A stretch of 64,000 bases of DNA, from contig JBCBCN010000008.1 in assembly GCA_038530555.1 (NCBI GenBank), forward strand, positions 62,001 through 126,000, in the 5' to 3' direction. Shown in pieces: positions 17,043 through 25,481 of this stretch. The notes under the pieces are model-generated. The model was given only the letters and a program-made list of their open reading frames with translations. It searched no databases and had not been told where the DNA came from. Both the position numbers and the translations under genes were made by a program. This stretch comes from HKCCE3408 sp038530555 (GTDB lineage: Bacteria > Pseudomonadota > Alphaproteobacteria > Rhodobacterales > Rhodobacteraceae). The stretch's first letter is position 1; every line of letters starts with the position of its first letter.

Positions 17043-17415
17043 AGCTCTGGTCTGACCGAGCTTGCCAGGCAGTTCAAGCGCCCGCCGACGCCAGAATGGC
17101 CGATTGCGGGACCGCGGTGCCGAGGGGATCTCTCAGGGATGGTGGCGCGGTTGCTGAGCGGGAGGATCGACGCGCGGTTGGGGCCGCAAACGCCGATCCC
17201 GAATGACACCACTGGGGGACAGTGGTGCCTCGCCTCCGCCTTTTAAGGCGGCGGCCCCCCACACGCCTACGGCCCGAGATCAGCAGGCCGTCACTCACTA
17301 CGCGCCCCGGAGAGGCCCCGGGACAGGTGAATAATGGGATGACAACGGGCTTTCCTTTATGGGAAAACCCCGGGCAGCTTCCCCAAGACACCCCCGCGTG
17401 GGGCAGGAGAACGAC
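17043..17415. other. 373-base intergenic region upstream of the CII-like gene, with two hairpins
   Basis: No gene is recognised. It contains a perfect dyad CACCACTG-GGGGA-CAGTGGTG at 17207-17227 and, directly after it, CCGCCTT-TT-AAGGCGG at 17236-17251. Neither is followed by a T-run. They could be operator sites, an attenuator or the end of an unseen transcript. The region is GC-rich and looks like host DNA. Confidence 0.45.
17207..17251. promoter_or_regulatory. Pair of adjacent dyads upstream of the CII-like regulator gene
   Basis: Two strong inverted repeats sit 8 bases apart: 8-bp arms with a 5-base loop (17207-17227), then 7-bp arms with a 2-base loop (17236-17251). They lie about 165 bases before the GTG start of a candidate DNA-binding protein. 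Role as operator or RNA hairpin is inferred only from symmetry and position. Confidence 0.35.
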
Positions 17416-17889
17416 GTGACAAGCAAAGCTGGCAGCTACCTGAAAAAGCACACCGAGGCCCTGATCAAAGATGTGGGATTTGCGGCGGCTTGTGAGGTGA
17501 CGGGAAAGTCCAAAGCGACCCTTGGGCGATATTTCTCCGATGCGCCCGAACATGCCGACCGGTTCATGCCGGTCGATGCGGTCGCCGCCCTGGAAAGTGC
17601 GGCGCGCTTTCCCCATGTCACCACGGCCCTGGCCGAGCTTAACGGGATCACGCTGAGCTATGATGACCCGCAGCGGAACACGGCTGAGACGGTCGAGGGC
17701 GGGGTCAACGCCGATGTCGTGGCGCTCAGCCAACGCTTTGCGATGCTGATGGCTGAATATCACCAATCCATCGAAGACGGTGTGATCACGATCAATGAGG
17801 CCAAGCGGCTGTTGCGAGAGACGCTCGAGATCCAGCGCGTTTTGCTCGAGATGAAAATGCATCTGGAGGATGAAACCGCCACCGGATAA
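17416..17889 (+). CDS. CII/CP76-like putative DNA-binding protein
   Basis: A 157-residue protein I cannot name with confidence. The N-terminal half 'FAAACEVTGKSKATLGRYFSD' looks like a helix-turn-helix, and 'RFMPVDAVAALESAARFPHVTTALAELNG' resembles the 'PIDVVADLE' segment of phage CII (CP76-type) regulators. The C-terminal part is helical and charged ('LFAMLMAEYHQS'-like through 'VLLEMKMHLE'), possibly for oligomerisation. I chose GTG 17416 because AGGAG lies 7 bases before it; a longer ATG frame has no such site. There are no other phage genes near, so it may be a domesticated regulator. It is followed by an FkbM gene. Confidence 0.6.
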   Translation: MTSKAGSYLKKHTEALIKDVGFAAACEVTGKSKATLGRYFSDAPEHADRFMPVDAVAALESAARFPHVTTALAELNGITLSYDDPQRNTAETVEGGVNADVVALSQRFAMLMAEYHQSIEDGVITINEAKRLLRETLEIQRVLLEMKMHLEDETATG

Positions 17890-17958
17890 ACCGGCTCAGG
17901 GCGGCCCGAGATGGGTCGCCTGCCGGGAACGTGCGGGATGCGCGCGACAGGGGGCAGT

Positions 17959-18759
17959 ATGGGCCAAAAATCAAGCGCACAGGCGGGGCAAATTCGTCTC
18001 GCGAATGCAAAGGGCGTTCTTTACGGTCGGCCGGTGCGCTTTGGCTATGATTCCGGGACCGGTCTTTATTGGGCCGAAAGCGATGGCCTACGGCACTATT
18101 TCGGCAATTTCCCGCGCGGCACCTTTCTTTATAAAAATGGTCTGAAGGCGCGGGGCGTTGAGCTCTTTCGCTCCTATCTGATGCACAATATCGCATTTGA
18201 GCCGGGCGATATCGTCATTGATTGCGGCGCCAATTACGCCGATCTCTGGCTGGAATTGCGCGCGCATATCGCGCCGGAGAACTACATCACCTTTGAGCCC
18301 GGGCGCGATGAATTCGCGTCGATTGTCAAAAACGCCCCGCAGGCGCGGAACAACAATCGTGGTCTGGGCGACAAAACCGATACGTTGAAATTCTACGTCA
18401 ATGAGCATGACGCGGATTCAAGTCTGATCGAGCCTGGCCATTTCACTGAAATTCGGGAAGTCGAAGTCGTGACCCTCACCTCGTATATCCAGGCTGAGGG
18501 TATTTCCGCGGTGAAAGTGCTCAAGTTGGAGGCCGAAGGCTTTGAGCCGGAGATCCTGACCGGCGCCGCGGATATCTTGCCGCTTGTTTCCTATATCGCC
18601 ATTGATGGCGGACGGGAGCGGGGCATCGCCCGGGAGGAGACGTTTTCTCGCCAAACGAATTTCCTGTTGTCATTTGGATTCGAGATGGTCGATGTCAGTT
18701 TCAAATGGGGTCGCGCGCTATTTGCCAATCGGGCGCTGCTGGAAGGACCCGACGCCTAA
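17959..18759 (+). CDS. FkbM-family methyltransferase
   Basis: A 266-residue SAM-dependent methyltransferase of the FkbM type, usually O-methylating sugars or polyketides. Visible signatures are the SAM-binding 'GDIVIDCGANYADLWLELRAHI', 'YITFEPGRDEFASI' and 'VLKLEAEGFEPEILTGA', the FkbM 'lKiDvEGhE' region. I chose ATG 17959 (AGGGGG seven bases before) rather than 17911. The C-terminal four bases overlap the convergent KASIII-like gene. The acceptor is unknown; possible substrates are surface glycans. Confidence 0.82.
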   Translation: MGQKSSAQAGQIRLANAKGVLYGRPVRFGYDSGTGLYWAESDGLRHYFGNFPRGTFLYKNGLKARGVELFRSYLMHNIAFEPGDIVIDCGANYADLWLELRAHIAPENYITFEPGRDEFASIVKNAPQARNNNRGLGDKTDTLKFYVNEHDADSSLIEPGHFTEIREVEVVTLTSYIQAEGISAVKVLKLEAEGFEPEILTGAADILPLVSYIAIDGGRERGIAREETFSRQTNFLLSFGFEMVDVSFKWGRALFANRALLEGPDA

Positions 18760-19880
18760 GCCGCCCGGCGGAGCAGCACAGAGCCAACCGAATACCCTGC
18801 TCCAAATGAACAGATCAGCCCGTGATCGCCGTCTTTCATGTCATCGGAGTTTTGCGCGAACGCGATAATTGACCCGGCCGAGGACGTATTGGCGTAGTCT
18901 TGCAGAATATTGGGCTGTTCTTCGCGGCTCGGCTCTCGGCCCAAGACCTTTTTGCCGATATAATCGTTCATCGTTTTATTCGCCTGATGCAGCCAAAGGC
19001 GTTTGAGGTTGCTGGCCTGGACGTTTTCGGCCGCCATGTGATCGGCGATATGCCGACTGACGAGGGGAAGGACTTCTTTGAAAACCTTGCGCCCGTTTTG
19101 CATGAATTGCATATCGCGGCGGTCTTCCATTTGTCCTTTGCGCGTGCGGCGCAGAAAGCCGTTATTGTTCCGGATATTGTTTGAGAATTGCGTTGCGCAG
19201 CGCGTGGAAAGGATATCGAAACGGGCACCTTTCGCGTCTTCCGCACGTTCCAGAACGGTCGCCGTACAAACATCGCCGAAAATAAAATGGCAATCCCGGT
19301 CACGCCATTCCAAATGGGCCGAGCAAATCTCAGGGTTCACAACGATGGCCTTTTTGACCGAGCCCGAACGGATCATGTCGGCGGCCGCCTGAAGCCCGAA
19401 GGTTGCCGAAGAACAGGCCACATTCATGTCAAAGGCAAAGCCGCCCGCCCCCAAAAGCGCTTGGATCTCCACCGCGATTGCCGGGTAGGCGCGCTCATGA
19501 TTGGAGGCCGCGCAGATCACGAGGTCGATCTCACCCGCCTCAAGCCCCGCTTGACCCAGCGCTTGGCCGCAGGCGTCCATCGCCATCTCTGCCATCTGGC
19601 TGGGCTCAGTATCGTCACGCGCGCGCAGCCAGGGATGCATCACATCGGGGTCGAGGATCCCGCCTTTGTCGAGGACATAGCGCTGTTCGATGCCTGAGGC
19701 CTGGAGGATGAAGTCGGTTGAGGAATAGGCCTTGGCGGTGACGTTCCCCGCCGCGATCTCGTCCGCATGGCGCGTGTTGTAGCGGTCGACATAGGCGTTG
19801 AACGCCGCGACCAGTTCGTCATTCGTGATCGTCTCACTGGGCGTGAACACACCTGATCCGGTGATCGCGGGGCTTGTCAT
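18756..19880 (-). CDS. Beta-ketoacyl-ACP synthase III-like (long FabH, PA3286 type)
   Basis: A 374-residue thiolase-fold synthase. The Cys-His-Asn triad is visible in 'MNVACSSATFGLQAAADMI' (Cys), 'LWLHQANKTMNDYIGKK' (His) and 'DYANTSSAGSIIAFA' (Asn). It is longer than housekeeping FabH, with N-terminal inserts ('FNAYVDRYNTRHADEIAAGNV', 'EQRYVLDKGGILDPDVMHP'), like Pseudomonas aeruginosa PA3286. That enzyme condenses a fatty-acyl-CoA from beta-oxidation with malonyl-ACP. A similar shunt role is likely but inferred. I chose ATG 19880 after the purine-rich GGGAGAGA on the minus strand. Confidence 0.88.
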   Translation of the reverse strand: MTSPAITGSGVFTPSETITNDELVAAFNAYVDRYNTRHADEIAAGNVTAKAYSSTDFILQASGIEQRYVLDKGGILDPDVMHPWLRARDDTEPSQMAEMAMDACGQALGQAGLEAGEIDLVICAASNHERAYPAIAVEIQALLGAGGFAFDMNVACSSATFGLQAAADMIRSGSVKKAIVVNPEICSAHLEWRDRDCHFIFGDVCTATVLERAEDAKGARFDILSTRCATQFSNNIRNNNGFLRRTRKGQMEDRRDMQFMQNGRKVFKEVLPLVSRHIADHMAAENVQASNLKRLWLHQANKTMNDYIGKKVLGREPSREEQPNILQDYANTSSAGSIIAFAQNSDDMKDGDHGLICSFGAGYSVGSVLLRRAA

Positions 19881-20118
19881 GTCTCTCTCCCAATCCTTGC
19901 GCGACCATGGCCAGAGGCATTTGCCGGGGTCAAGCACTTGGCGGCGGATCGGCCGGAGAGGCCAAGCTATTTGCCCATTCCTCAAGGAACCGCGTCCCCC
20001 TTCGCGCGTCGAGCAAATTGTGGCGAAAAAATGTTTGAACCGTGTCCGGGGCTGGTTCGACAGACTGTTACCAAGGCGTCAACAACGGCGCGCATTTAAC
20101 CAGGATTGGAAAAATTTA

Positions 20119-20559
20119 ATGTCTGTTCGTATTTCTTCCCGCTTTCTCCGCCCGCTGCTCATCGCGATGGGTTTGACCCTGTCTGCCGGCGCTGCCTCGG
20201 CGCTTGACATCACCTGCTGCGGCACGGGCGGCGACGGGCCGGGCTTCGGTGGCCCGACCGATTTCGCCCCCACCCCTGATCTTGGCGATGGGCCTGGCTT
20301 CGGCGGACCCGATGATCTGGCACCCCCGTCGGGTGGTGGCGGTGGCGGCACCGGCCCGGGCGACTTCGCCGGTGGTGGCGACGGCGACGGCAACCCTTGG
20401 CCGAACGGATCCGGTCAGAACGGTGGCAATGGCCTGATCAACACGCCCCAGCAAGCCGCCGCGACCTGCGGTCAGCTGGGAGGAAGCCGCCTTATCGTCC
20501 GCCGCACAGCCTTCAGCTGCCAGGACGACAATGGCCGTGAGCTGGCGCAACTGCGCTAA
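20119..20559 (+). CDS. Exported glycine-rich small protein
   Basis: A 146-residue protein with a clear signal peptide (residues 1-29, cleavage likely after 'GAASA'). It continues with 'LDITCCGTGGDGPGFGG', two copies of a 'GDGPGFGGPxDxAP' unit, a long Gly/Asp/Pro tract and a conserved-looking C-terminal 40 residues with two Cys. Function unknown. The low-complexity middle suggests an extracellular or surface protein. ATG 20119 was chosen for the signal peptide; a frame starting at 19798 would run through non-coding sequence. It is followed by strong hairpins that should end transcription. Confidence 0.7.
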   Translation: MSVRISSRFLRPLLIAMGLTLSAGAASALDITCCGTGGDGPGFGGPTDFAPTPDLGDGPGFGGPDDLAPPSGGGGGGTGPGDFAGGGDGDGNPWPNGSGQNGGNGLINTPQQAAATCGQLGGSRLIVRRTAFSCQDDNGRELAQLR

Positions 20560-20567
20560 GCGAGACG

Positions 20568-20604
20568 CGCATCCGGGCAAACATCCCCCGTTCATCCGGA
20601 TGCG
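20568..20604 (+). repeat. Inverted repeat CGCATCCGG/CCGGATGCG
   Basis: Nine-base perfect arms at 20568-20576 and 20596-20604 lie just past the stop of the glycine-rich gene and 4 bases before a second, stronger hairpin. Without a T-run of its own it may assist termination or protect the 3' end of the mRNA. Confidence 0.55.
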
Positions 20605-20608
20605 TTCC

Positions 20609-20638
20609 ACCACCTCGCGTCATCTGACGCGGGGTGGT
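20609..20638 (+). terminator. Rho-independent terminator after the glycine-rich gene
   Basis: A 14-bp stem with one G-T pair (ACCACCTCGCGTCA / TGACGCGGGGTGGT) and a 2-base centre is followed by ATTTTGAAT. It lies 49 bases beyond the stop codon. The hairpin is strong; the T-run is short. Confidence 0.75.
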
Positions 20639-20677
20639 ATTTTGAATAAAGCATTGAAATTTCATATAAATAAATTG

Positions 20678-20703
20678 GATCGCTCCGCTTCGGCGGGGCG
20701 GTC
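20678..20703 (+). terminator. Second terminator-like hairpin with TTCG loop
   Basis: An 11-bp stem with two G-T pairs closes on a TTCG tetraloop (20689-20692) and is followed by TTTCATATTTC. It is only 40 bases after the first terminator, in an AT-rich patch. It may be a back-up terminator or the end of a separate short transcript. Confidence 0.6.
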
Positions 20704-20803
20704 TTTCATATTTCTGGAAAATTCTTTGAACCCTCTCTCGCGTGGCTGCGACCCATGCCCAGACCGCCACTTCGGCGGGATCGATACCAAAGGAATAGAG
20801 TTT

Positions 20804-21046
20804 ATGAACGCTTCGAAATCCATCGCTCTCGCCCTCGTTGCCACGCTTAGCCTGGTTGCCTCGGCTGACCTTGCCTCGGCCCGCGCAGTCGTCAGCGGCC
20901 CGGCGCCGAGCGCACCCAGCGCCGAAGCCGTGGAAGAGGGTGATGGCATTCAGCAAGCCCGTCAGCGCGCCTGTGAGAGCCAAGGCGGCAGCCACGCCTC
21001 CGGCTCGCGTTGCCTGGACAGGAACGGCAATTCGATCGACCGCTGA
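20804..21046 (+). CDS. Small exported protein with two cysteines
   Basis: An 80-residue protein with a signal peptide ('SIALALVATLSLVASADLASA', residues 6-26) and a mature part of about 54 residues that ends in a Cys-containing 'RACESQGGSHASGSRCLDRNGNSIDR'. The two Cys could form a disulfide. The C-terminal pattern recalls the end of the preceding exported glycine-rich protein ('TCGQLGGSRLIVRRTAFSCQDDNG'), so the two may be related. ATG 20804 follows GGAATAGAG. Function unknown. Confidence 0.65.
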   Translation: MNASKSIALALVATLSLVASADLASARAVVSGPAPSAPSAEAVEEGDGIQQARQRACESQGGSHASGSRCLDRNGNSIDR

Positions 21047-21049
21047 ACG

Positions 21050-23317
21050 CTAGTGTTGTGGCGCGGGGGCTTTGACTTCCGCGCTGCGCAGCCAGGCCAT
21101 GACGGCGGGGCGCACCGATTGCTCGCCGCTGTTGCGCGCCGCATTGATGATCCGTCGCGCCTCGCCCAAATCGGTCTTGCGCAGCAGGGTTTTGACCGGC
21201 CCGATGGAGGCCGGGCGCATCGACAGGGTGCGCAGGCCCATAGCGGCGAAACACATCGCCTCGACCGGGCGGCCCGCATCCTCCCCACAAAAGCTCAGCG
21301 GCGTATCGCTATCTGCGCAGCGATGCACGATCTGCTCCAGGAAGGTCAGAAACGACACGTTGAGCGTGTCATAGCGCCTGCGGACCAGCTCATTCTCGCG
21401 GTCGGCGGCGAAGAAAAATTGTTTGAGATCATTGCCACCGATTGAGATGAAATCGGCCATCTCAAAGAAATGCCGTGGCGCGAAGGCGAGGCTCGGCGTC
21501 TCCAGCATCGCCCCCACTTCCACCGCTTCAGGCAGGACATGGCCAAGCGCGGCCTCGCGGTCGAGCTCGCGCATGAGGTGCTCGCGCGATTTCCGAAACT
21601 CTTCGAACTGCGCGATGAAGGGGAACATCACCGTCAGCTTGCGGCCTTTGGCGCCTCGGATCAGCGCCTGCAACTGCATGCGCATCACGCCGGGCTTGTC
21701 GAGGCCCACCCGGATCGCGCGCCACCCTAGGGCGGGATTGGGTTCATCGACAGTTTTCATATAGGGCAGGACCTTGTCCGAGCCGATATCGAGGGTGCGG
21801 AAGGTCAGACGCTTGTCGCCCGCGGCATCCATCACCCGCTCATAAAGCGCGGCAAGTTCGGCGCGTTTGGGCATGGAGTTGCGGGTCAGAAACTGAAGCT
21901 CGGTCCGAAACAGGCCCACACCCTCGGCGCCCGAACTGGGCAGAGACGGAAGCTCTGCGATCAGACCGGCATTCATATGGAGCGCAATGGTCACGCCGTC
22001 GCGCGTCTCGGCGGGCTTGTCACGGATCGAGGCATAGCGCTCCTGCGCCGCGGCCTCCATGGCGAGCTTGTCTCGGAAGGCCTTGGCGACACTTTCCTCT
22101 GGCCGCAAATGCACGATGGCCTGATCGGCATCGACCAGGATCGCATCGCCATTGAGCGCCTCGGTCGTGATCCGCCCGGCCTGGATCACCAGGGGGATCG
22201 CCAGGGCACGGGCCACAATCGCAGCATGGGAGCCTACGGAGCCTTCTTCGAGGACGATGCCACTCAGCTTGCGGCCATATTCCAAAAGATCGCCGGGCCC
22301 GATATTGCGCGCCACCAAGATGGGCGCGTCCGGCAGGTCTTGGGCGTTCTGCCGCCCCTGGCCCGTCAGTAGGCGCAGCAGGCGGTTCGACAGATCATCG
22401 AGGTCTTGCAACCGCTCCCTCAAATAGGGGTCCGGCGCGCGTTCCAGGCGGGCGCGGGCGGCGGTTTGCTCCTTTTCTACTGCCGCCTCAGCCGACAGGC
22501 CTAGGGCGATGTCCTCCTCCATGCGCCGCATCCAGCCCTTGGAATTGGCGAACATCCGATAGGCTTCCAGCACCTCGACCTGCTCACCCCCGGTCGAGGC
22601 CGCATCGCTCAGCATCTCATCGACCGAGATCCGCAGGGCATCGACCGCGTCGCGCAACCGGCTCAGTTCGGCATCGGGGTCATCGGCCACGGGCTTGGTG
22701 ACGACGACGCGCGGCTCATGCAGATACACCTGGCCCATGGCGGAGCCTTCCTGGCCCTGGACGCCGCGCAGCATGAGCTGTCCGGTATGCGGCGCGCTCA
22801 GCGCATCGCCTTCGCCTATGAAAGCGCCGAGCTCGGCCATCTCGGCCAGGACCATCGCGACGACTTCGAGCGCATAGACCTCATCATCGGTGAAGGCGCG
22901 GGCCTCTTTGGACTGCACCACCAAGACGCCGAGCTTTTGGCCCAGGCGCTGGATCGGCACACCGATGAAGGACGAGAACTTCTCTTCACCCGTTTCGGGC
23001 ATGAAGCGGAACCCAGGGGCGGAGGGGGCGTCGGGCGTGTTGATCATCCGCGCGCGCGCCGCGACCCGGCCCACCAGGCCCTCGCCCAAGCGCATCCGCG
23101 TCACATGCACCGCCTCCTGCGCCAGGCCCTGCGTCGCGCACAGCTCAAGCGTGTCGGCATCGCGCAGCAAGTAGATCGAGCACACTTCCGTGCCCATCGA
23201 ATCCGAGATCAGCCGCACGATCCGGTCGAGCCGCTCCTGTCCCGCCCCGGCCTCGGCCAGGCTTTCCTGCAAGCGCGACAGCAGCTTACGGCTTTCGGAT
23301 CGAGGTGTGGTCTGCAT
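21050..23317 (-). CDS. ptsP: PtsP, GAF-domain phosphoenolpyruvate-protein phosphotransferase (EI-Ntr)
   Basis: First enzyme of the nitrogen-type PTS: it autophosphorylates from PEP and passes phosphate to NPr. The N-terminal GAF domain is residues about 15-160 ('GTEVCSIYLLRDADTLELCATQGL'). It is followed by the PTS EI domains with the phospho-His in 'EEGSVGSHAAIVARALAIPLVIQAG'. The C-terminal PEP-binding barrel has 'GVGLFRTELQFL' and 'FFSIGGNDL'-type segments ('FISIGGNDLKQFFFAADREN'). About 755 residues is normal. I used ATG 23317, 13 codons inside the longest frame. It ends 3 bases from the convergent small exported gene. Confidence 0.94.
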   Translation of the reverse strand: MQTTPRSESRKLLSRLQESLAEAGAGQERLDRIVRLISDSMGTEVCSIYLLRDADTLELCATQGLAQEAVHVTRMRLGEGLVGRVAARARMINTPDAPSAPGFRFMPETGEEKFSSFIGVPIQRLGQKLGVLVVQSKEARAFTDDEVYALEVVAMVLAEMAELGAFIGEGDALSAPHTGQLMLRGVQGQEGSAMGQVYLHEPRVVVTKPVADDPDAELSRLRDAVDALRISVDEMLSDAASTGGEQVEVLEAYRMFANSKGWMRRMEEDIALGLSAEAAVEKEQTAARARLERAPDPYLRERLQDLDDLSNRLLRLLTGQGRQNAQDLPDAPILVARNIGPGDLLEYGRKLSGIVLEEGSVGSHAAIVARALAIPLVIQAGRITTEALNGDAILVDADQAIVHLRPEESVAKAFRDKLAMEAAAQERYASIRDKPAETRDGVTIALHMNAGLIAELPSLPSSGAEGVGLFRTELQFLTRNSMPKRAELAALYERVMDAAGDKRLTFRTLDIGSDKVLPYMKTVDEPNPALGWRAIRVGLDKPGVMRMQLQALIRGAKGRKLTVMFPFIAQFEEFRKSREHLMRELDREAALGHVLPEAVEVGAMLETPSLAFAPRHFFEMADFISIGGNDLKQFFFAADRENELVRRRYDTLNVSFLTFLEQIVHRCADSDTPLSFCGEDAGRPVEAMCFAAMGLRTLSMRPASIGPVKTLLRKTDLGEARRIINAARNSGEQSVRPAVMAWLRSAEVKAPAPQH

Positions 23318-23465
23318 GCGTCGCGCTGCCCGCCCGTCAGCAAAGTGTCGGGGCAAATGCGCACCCGCGACCGAGCTTAGCGGATTGCATCAGGCGAGCG
23401 AAGCGCTCAATCGGCTTATCCACAAAAGGCCTGAGCACGCTGCCCTAATGTTGTCGCCGGAAATA

Positions 23466-23495
23466 TTGACACATTGGGGCCACCGGCGCATATCC
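23466..23495 (+). promoter_or_regulatory. Possible sigma-70 type promoter before the 185-aa exported protein
   Basis: TTGACA at 23466-23471 is a perfect -35 box. About 18-19 bases later CATATC/TATCCA could serve as a weak -10 box. The start codon is at 23529. A DnaA-box sequence TTATCCACA lies just upstream at 23416-23424. Confidence 0.4.
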
Positions 23496-23528
23496 ACCCT
23501 TGGGAGCGGGGCAAGTCCGAGGTATATC

Positions 23529-24086
23529 ATGGACCTTGCCTTTCAAAGATTTCGCCGCGCCATCCGGGTCTGGATGGCTGTCTCTTTCGCAATTTTCCCG
23601 GCCGCGGGCGCCTCTCAGGGCGTGCAGATTAGCGGTGAAAACGCGGGCGTTCCGGCGGAGAATGATTTCGTCGACGACCTGCCAACCTTGATGCTCCGCA
23701 GCCCGTCCTTCCTTTTGACCGAACGCTCGCGCCTGACTTTTACGGAGGTCGCGGCGGAAAGCGGCAACAACAACTCACTGATCATCGCTGGTCTCGGCGC
23801 GCTTGGCGAAGATCGCGATTTCGGTCTGATTAGCCGCCGTTTGTTTGCTGGAGATCGTCAGCGTCTCGTCGGGATTTTTCCGGCCGGATCGCTCGATACT
23901 TTGTTGCTGTTCGACAGCAACGAGGGCGACCGCGCGCGGCCTGGGATGCGCAACTTCGCGGTTTTCATGGATGCCCAAGCCGGCAGCGACGTCACCAGCT
24001 TTTACCTCGCCTATGACGACACCTTGGGCGATGATGGAGATTATGACGACTATGTCATACGCGTGGATGTCGAGCCCTTGAACTGA
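23529..24086 (+). CDS. Exported protein of unknown function (185 aa)
   Basis: A signal peptide is visible (residues about 10-30, 'VWMAVSFAIFPAAGASQG'). The mature part carries 'SGNNNSLIIAGLGALGEDRDFGLI' and ends in a strongly acidic 'YDDTLGDDGDYDDYVIRVDVEP'. That tail recalls the C-terminal 'DGDYNDVVI' pattern of DUF4114-type surface proteins, where the Asp residues bind calcium; the resemblance is only local. I chose ATG 23529 for the signal peptide and because upstream codons lie in a promoter-like region. Its 3' end carries an inverted repeat that overlaps the lysC stop. Confidence 0.6.
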   Translation: MDLAFQRFRRAIRVWMAVSFAIFPAAGASQGVQISGENAGVPAENDFVDDLPTLMLRSPSFLLTERSRLTFTEVAAESGNNNSLIIAGLGALGEDRDFGLISRRLFAGDRQRLVGIFPAGSLDTLLLFDSNEGDRARPGMRNFAVFMDAQAGSDVTSFYLAYDDTLGDDGDYDDYVIRVDVEPLN

Positions 24087-24124
24087 GGCCGCCGATCCAC
24101 AAGCCGTTGATCAAGCGGCCTTTT
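24087..24124 (+). terminator. Weak terminator shared by convergent genes
   Basis: GGCCGC (24087-24092) pairs with GCGGCC (24115-24120) across a 22-base loop and is followed by TTTT. It begins at the stop of the 185-aa exported protein and runs into the end of lysC. The long loop makes it weak. Confidence 0.4.
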
Positions 24125-25349
24125 CCAACCCGAACGCGTCGTGGAGCGATTGCACGGCCAGCTCCATATATTTGCGGTCAATGAGCACGCTCACCTTGAT
24201 CTCAGAGGTGGTGATGACGCGGATATTGATGCCCTCGTCGCGCAGGGTCGAGAACATCTTGGCGGCGACACCAGCATGGGAGCGCATGCCGATCCCAACG
24301 ATAGACACCTTGCAGACGGCTTTGTCGGCGATCAGCTCATGGAAGTTAATCTCGCCCTTTTCCTTGGCCTTGGCCATCGCATCCTCGGCCCGGGAGACCT
24401 GATCGATCGGGCAGGAAAAGGTCATGTCCGTGCGGCCCTCTTCCGAGATGTTTTGCACGATCATGTCGACATTCACCCCGGCCTCGGCCAGGGGCCCGAA
24501 GATCGCGGCGGCGATGCCTGGCCGGTCCGCGACCGACACCAGCGTCATCTTCGCCTCGTCCCGGGAATAGGCCACACCGGCCACGGCGTTCTTTTCCACG
24601 ATATCCTCCTCGTCGCACACGATCGTGCCCGCGCTCTCGTCATTGTCCTCGAAACTCGACAGAACCCGCAAGCGCACCTTAAAGCGCATCGCCAATTCGA
24701 CCGAACGGGTCTGCAACACCTTGGCGCCCAGCGAGGCAAGCTCCAGCATCTCTTCGAAGGCGATCTTGTCCAGCTTGCGCGCGTTCGATGCGATGCGCGG
24801 ATCGGTGGTGTAGACACCGTCAACATCGGTGTAGATGTCGCAACGCTCGGCCTGAAAGGCGGCGGCAAAGGCCACCGCCGTCGTGTCCGACCCGCCCCGG
24901 CCCAGGGTCGTGATCCGCCCCTCCGGGCTGAGGCCCTGAAAACCAGCCACCACCGCAACCCTCATGCCATCGGCGAATTTCGCCAGGATGTTGTCTGTGG
25001 GAATATCCTCGATCCGGGCGGCGGCATGGGCCGAATTGGTCAACAGCGGCACTTGCCAGCCCTGCCAGGAGCGGGCGGGCACCTCCATTTGCTGCAGCGT
25101 AAGCGCCATCAGCCCGGCGGTGACATTCTCACCCGACGAGACCACGGCGTCATATTCGCGGGCATCATAAAGCGGCGCGGTTTGGCTGACGAAATCGACC
25201 AGTTTGTTGGTCTCACCGGCCATGGCCGAGACAATGACGATCACGTCATAACCATTTGCGACCTCGCGCCCGACCCGCTTGGCGGCGCGGCGAATACGGT
25301 CCAGGCTGGCCACGGATGTGCCGCCGAATTTCATCACTAGTATCGGCAT
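24111..25349 (-). CDS. lysC: Aspartate kinase
   Basis: Phosphorylates aspartate at the head of the lysine, methionine and threonine pathways. The kinase domain has 'MPILVMKFGGTSV' at the N terminus and 'LGRGGSDTTAVAFAAAF' with 'CDIYTDVDGVYTTDPR'. Two C-terminal ACT domains ('LVSVADRPGIAAAIFGPLAEAGVNVDMI' and 'VSIVGIGMRSHAGVAAKMFSTL') give feedback control. At 412 residues it is the usual alphaproteobacterial form. It is the only gene of the pathway in the window, divergent from the threonine dehydratase-like gene. Confidence 0.97.
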   Translation of the reverse strand: MPILVMKFGGTSVASLDRIRRAAKRVGREVANGYDVIVIVSAMAGETNKLVDFVSQTAPLYDAREYDAVVSSGENVTAGLMALTLQQMEVPARSWQGWQVPLLTNSAHAAARIEDIPTDNILAKFADGMRVAVVAGFQGLSPEGRITTLGRGGSDTTAVAFAAAFQAERCDIYTDVDGVYTTDPRIASNARKLDKIAFEEMLELASLGAKVLQTRSVELAMRFKVRLRVLSSFEDNDESAGTIVCDEEDIVEKNAVAGVAYSRDEAKMTLVSVADRPGIAAAIFGPLAEAGVNVDMIVQNISEEGRTDMTFSCPIDQVSRAEDAMAKAKEKGEINFHELIADKAVCKVSIVGIGMRSHAGVAAKMFSTLRDEGINIRVITTSEIKVSVLIDRKYMELAVQSLHDAFGLEKAA

Positions 25350-25481
25350 TGTATCCTTGCCGCGCCCTCGATTGCATCGCGCGCCTGTTAGGCCCAGAGC
25401 AGGGGGAGCGCAAGTGGACGCGCCCGCGCAGCTGCGCCAAGTCTGACGCGGTGGTCATGGGAAGACAGGAGGGACGTTGCG

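Noticed and set aside
24141..25340. A 399-codon frame antisense to lysC
   Set aside because: His/Gly/Asp-rich low-similarity translation typical of the antisense of a high-GC gene; lysC is complete on the minus strand.
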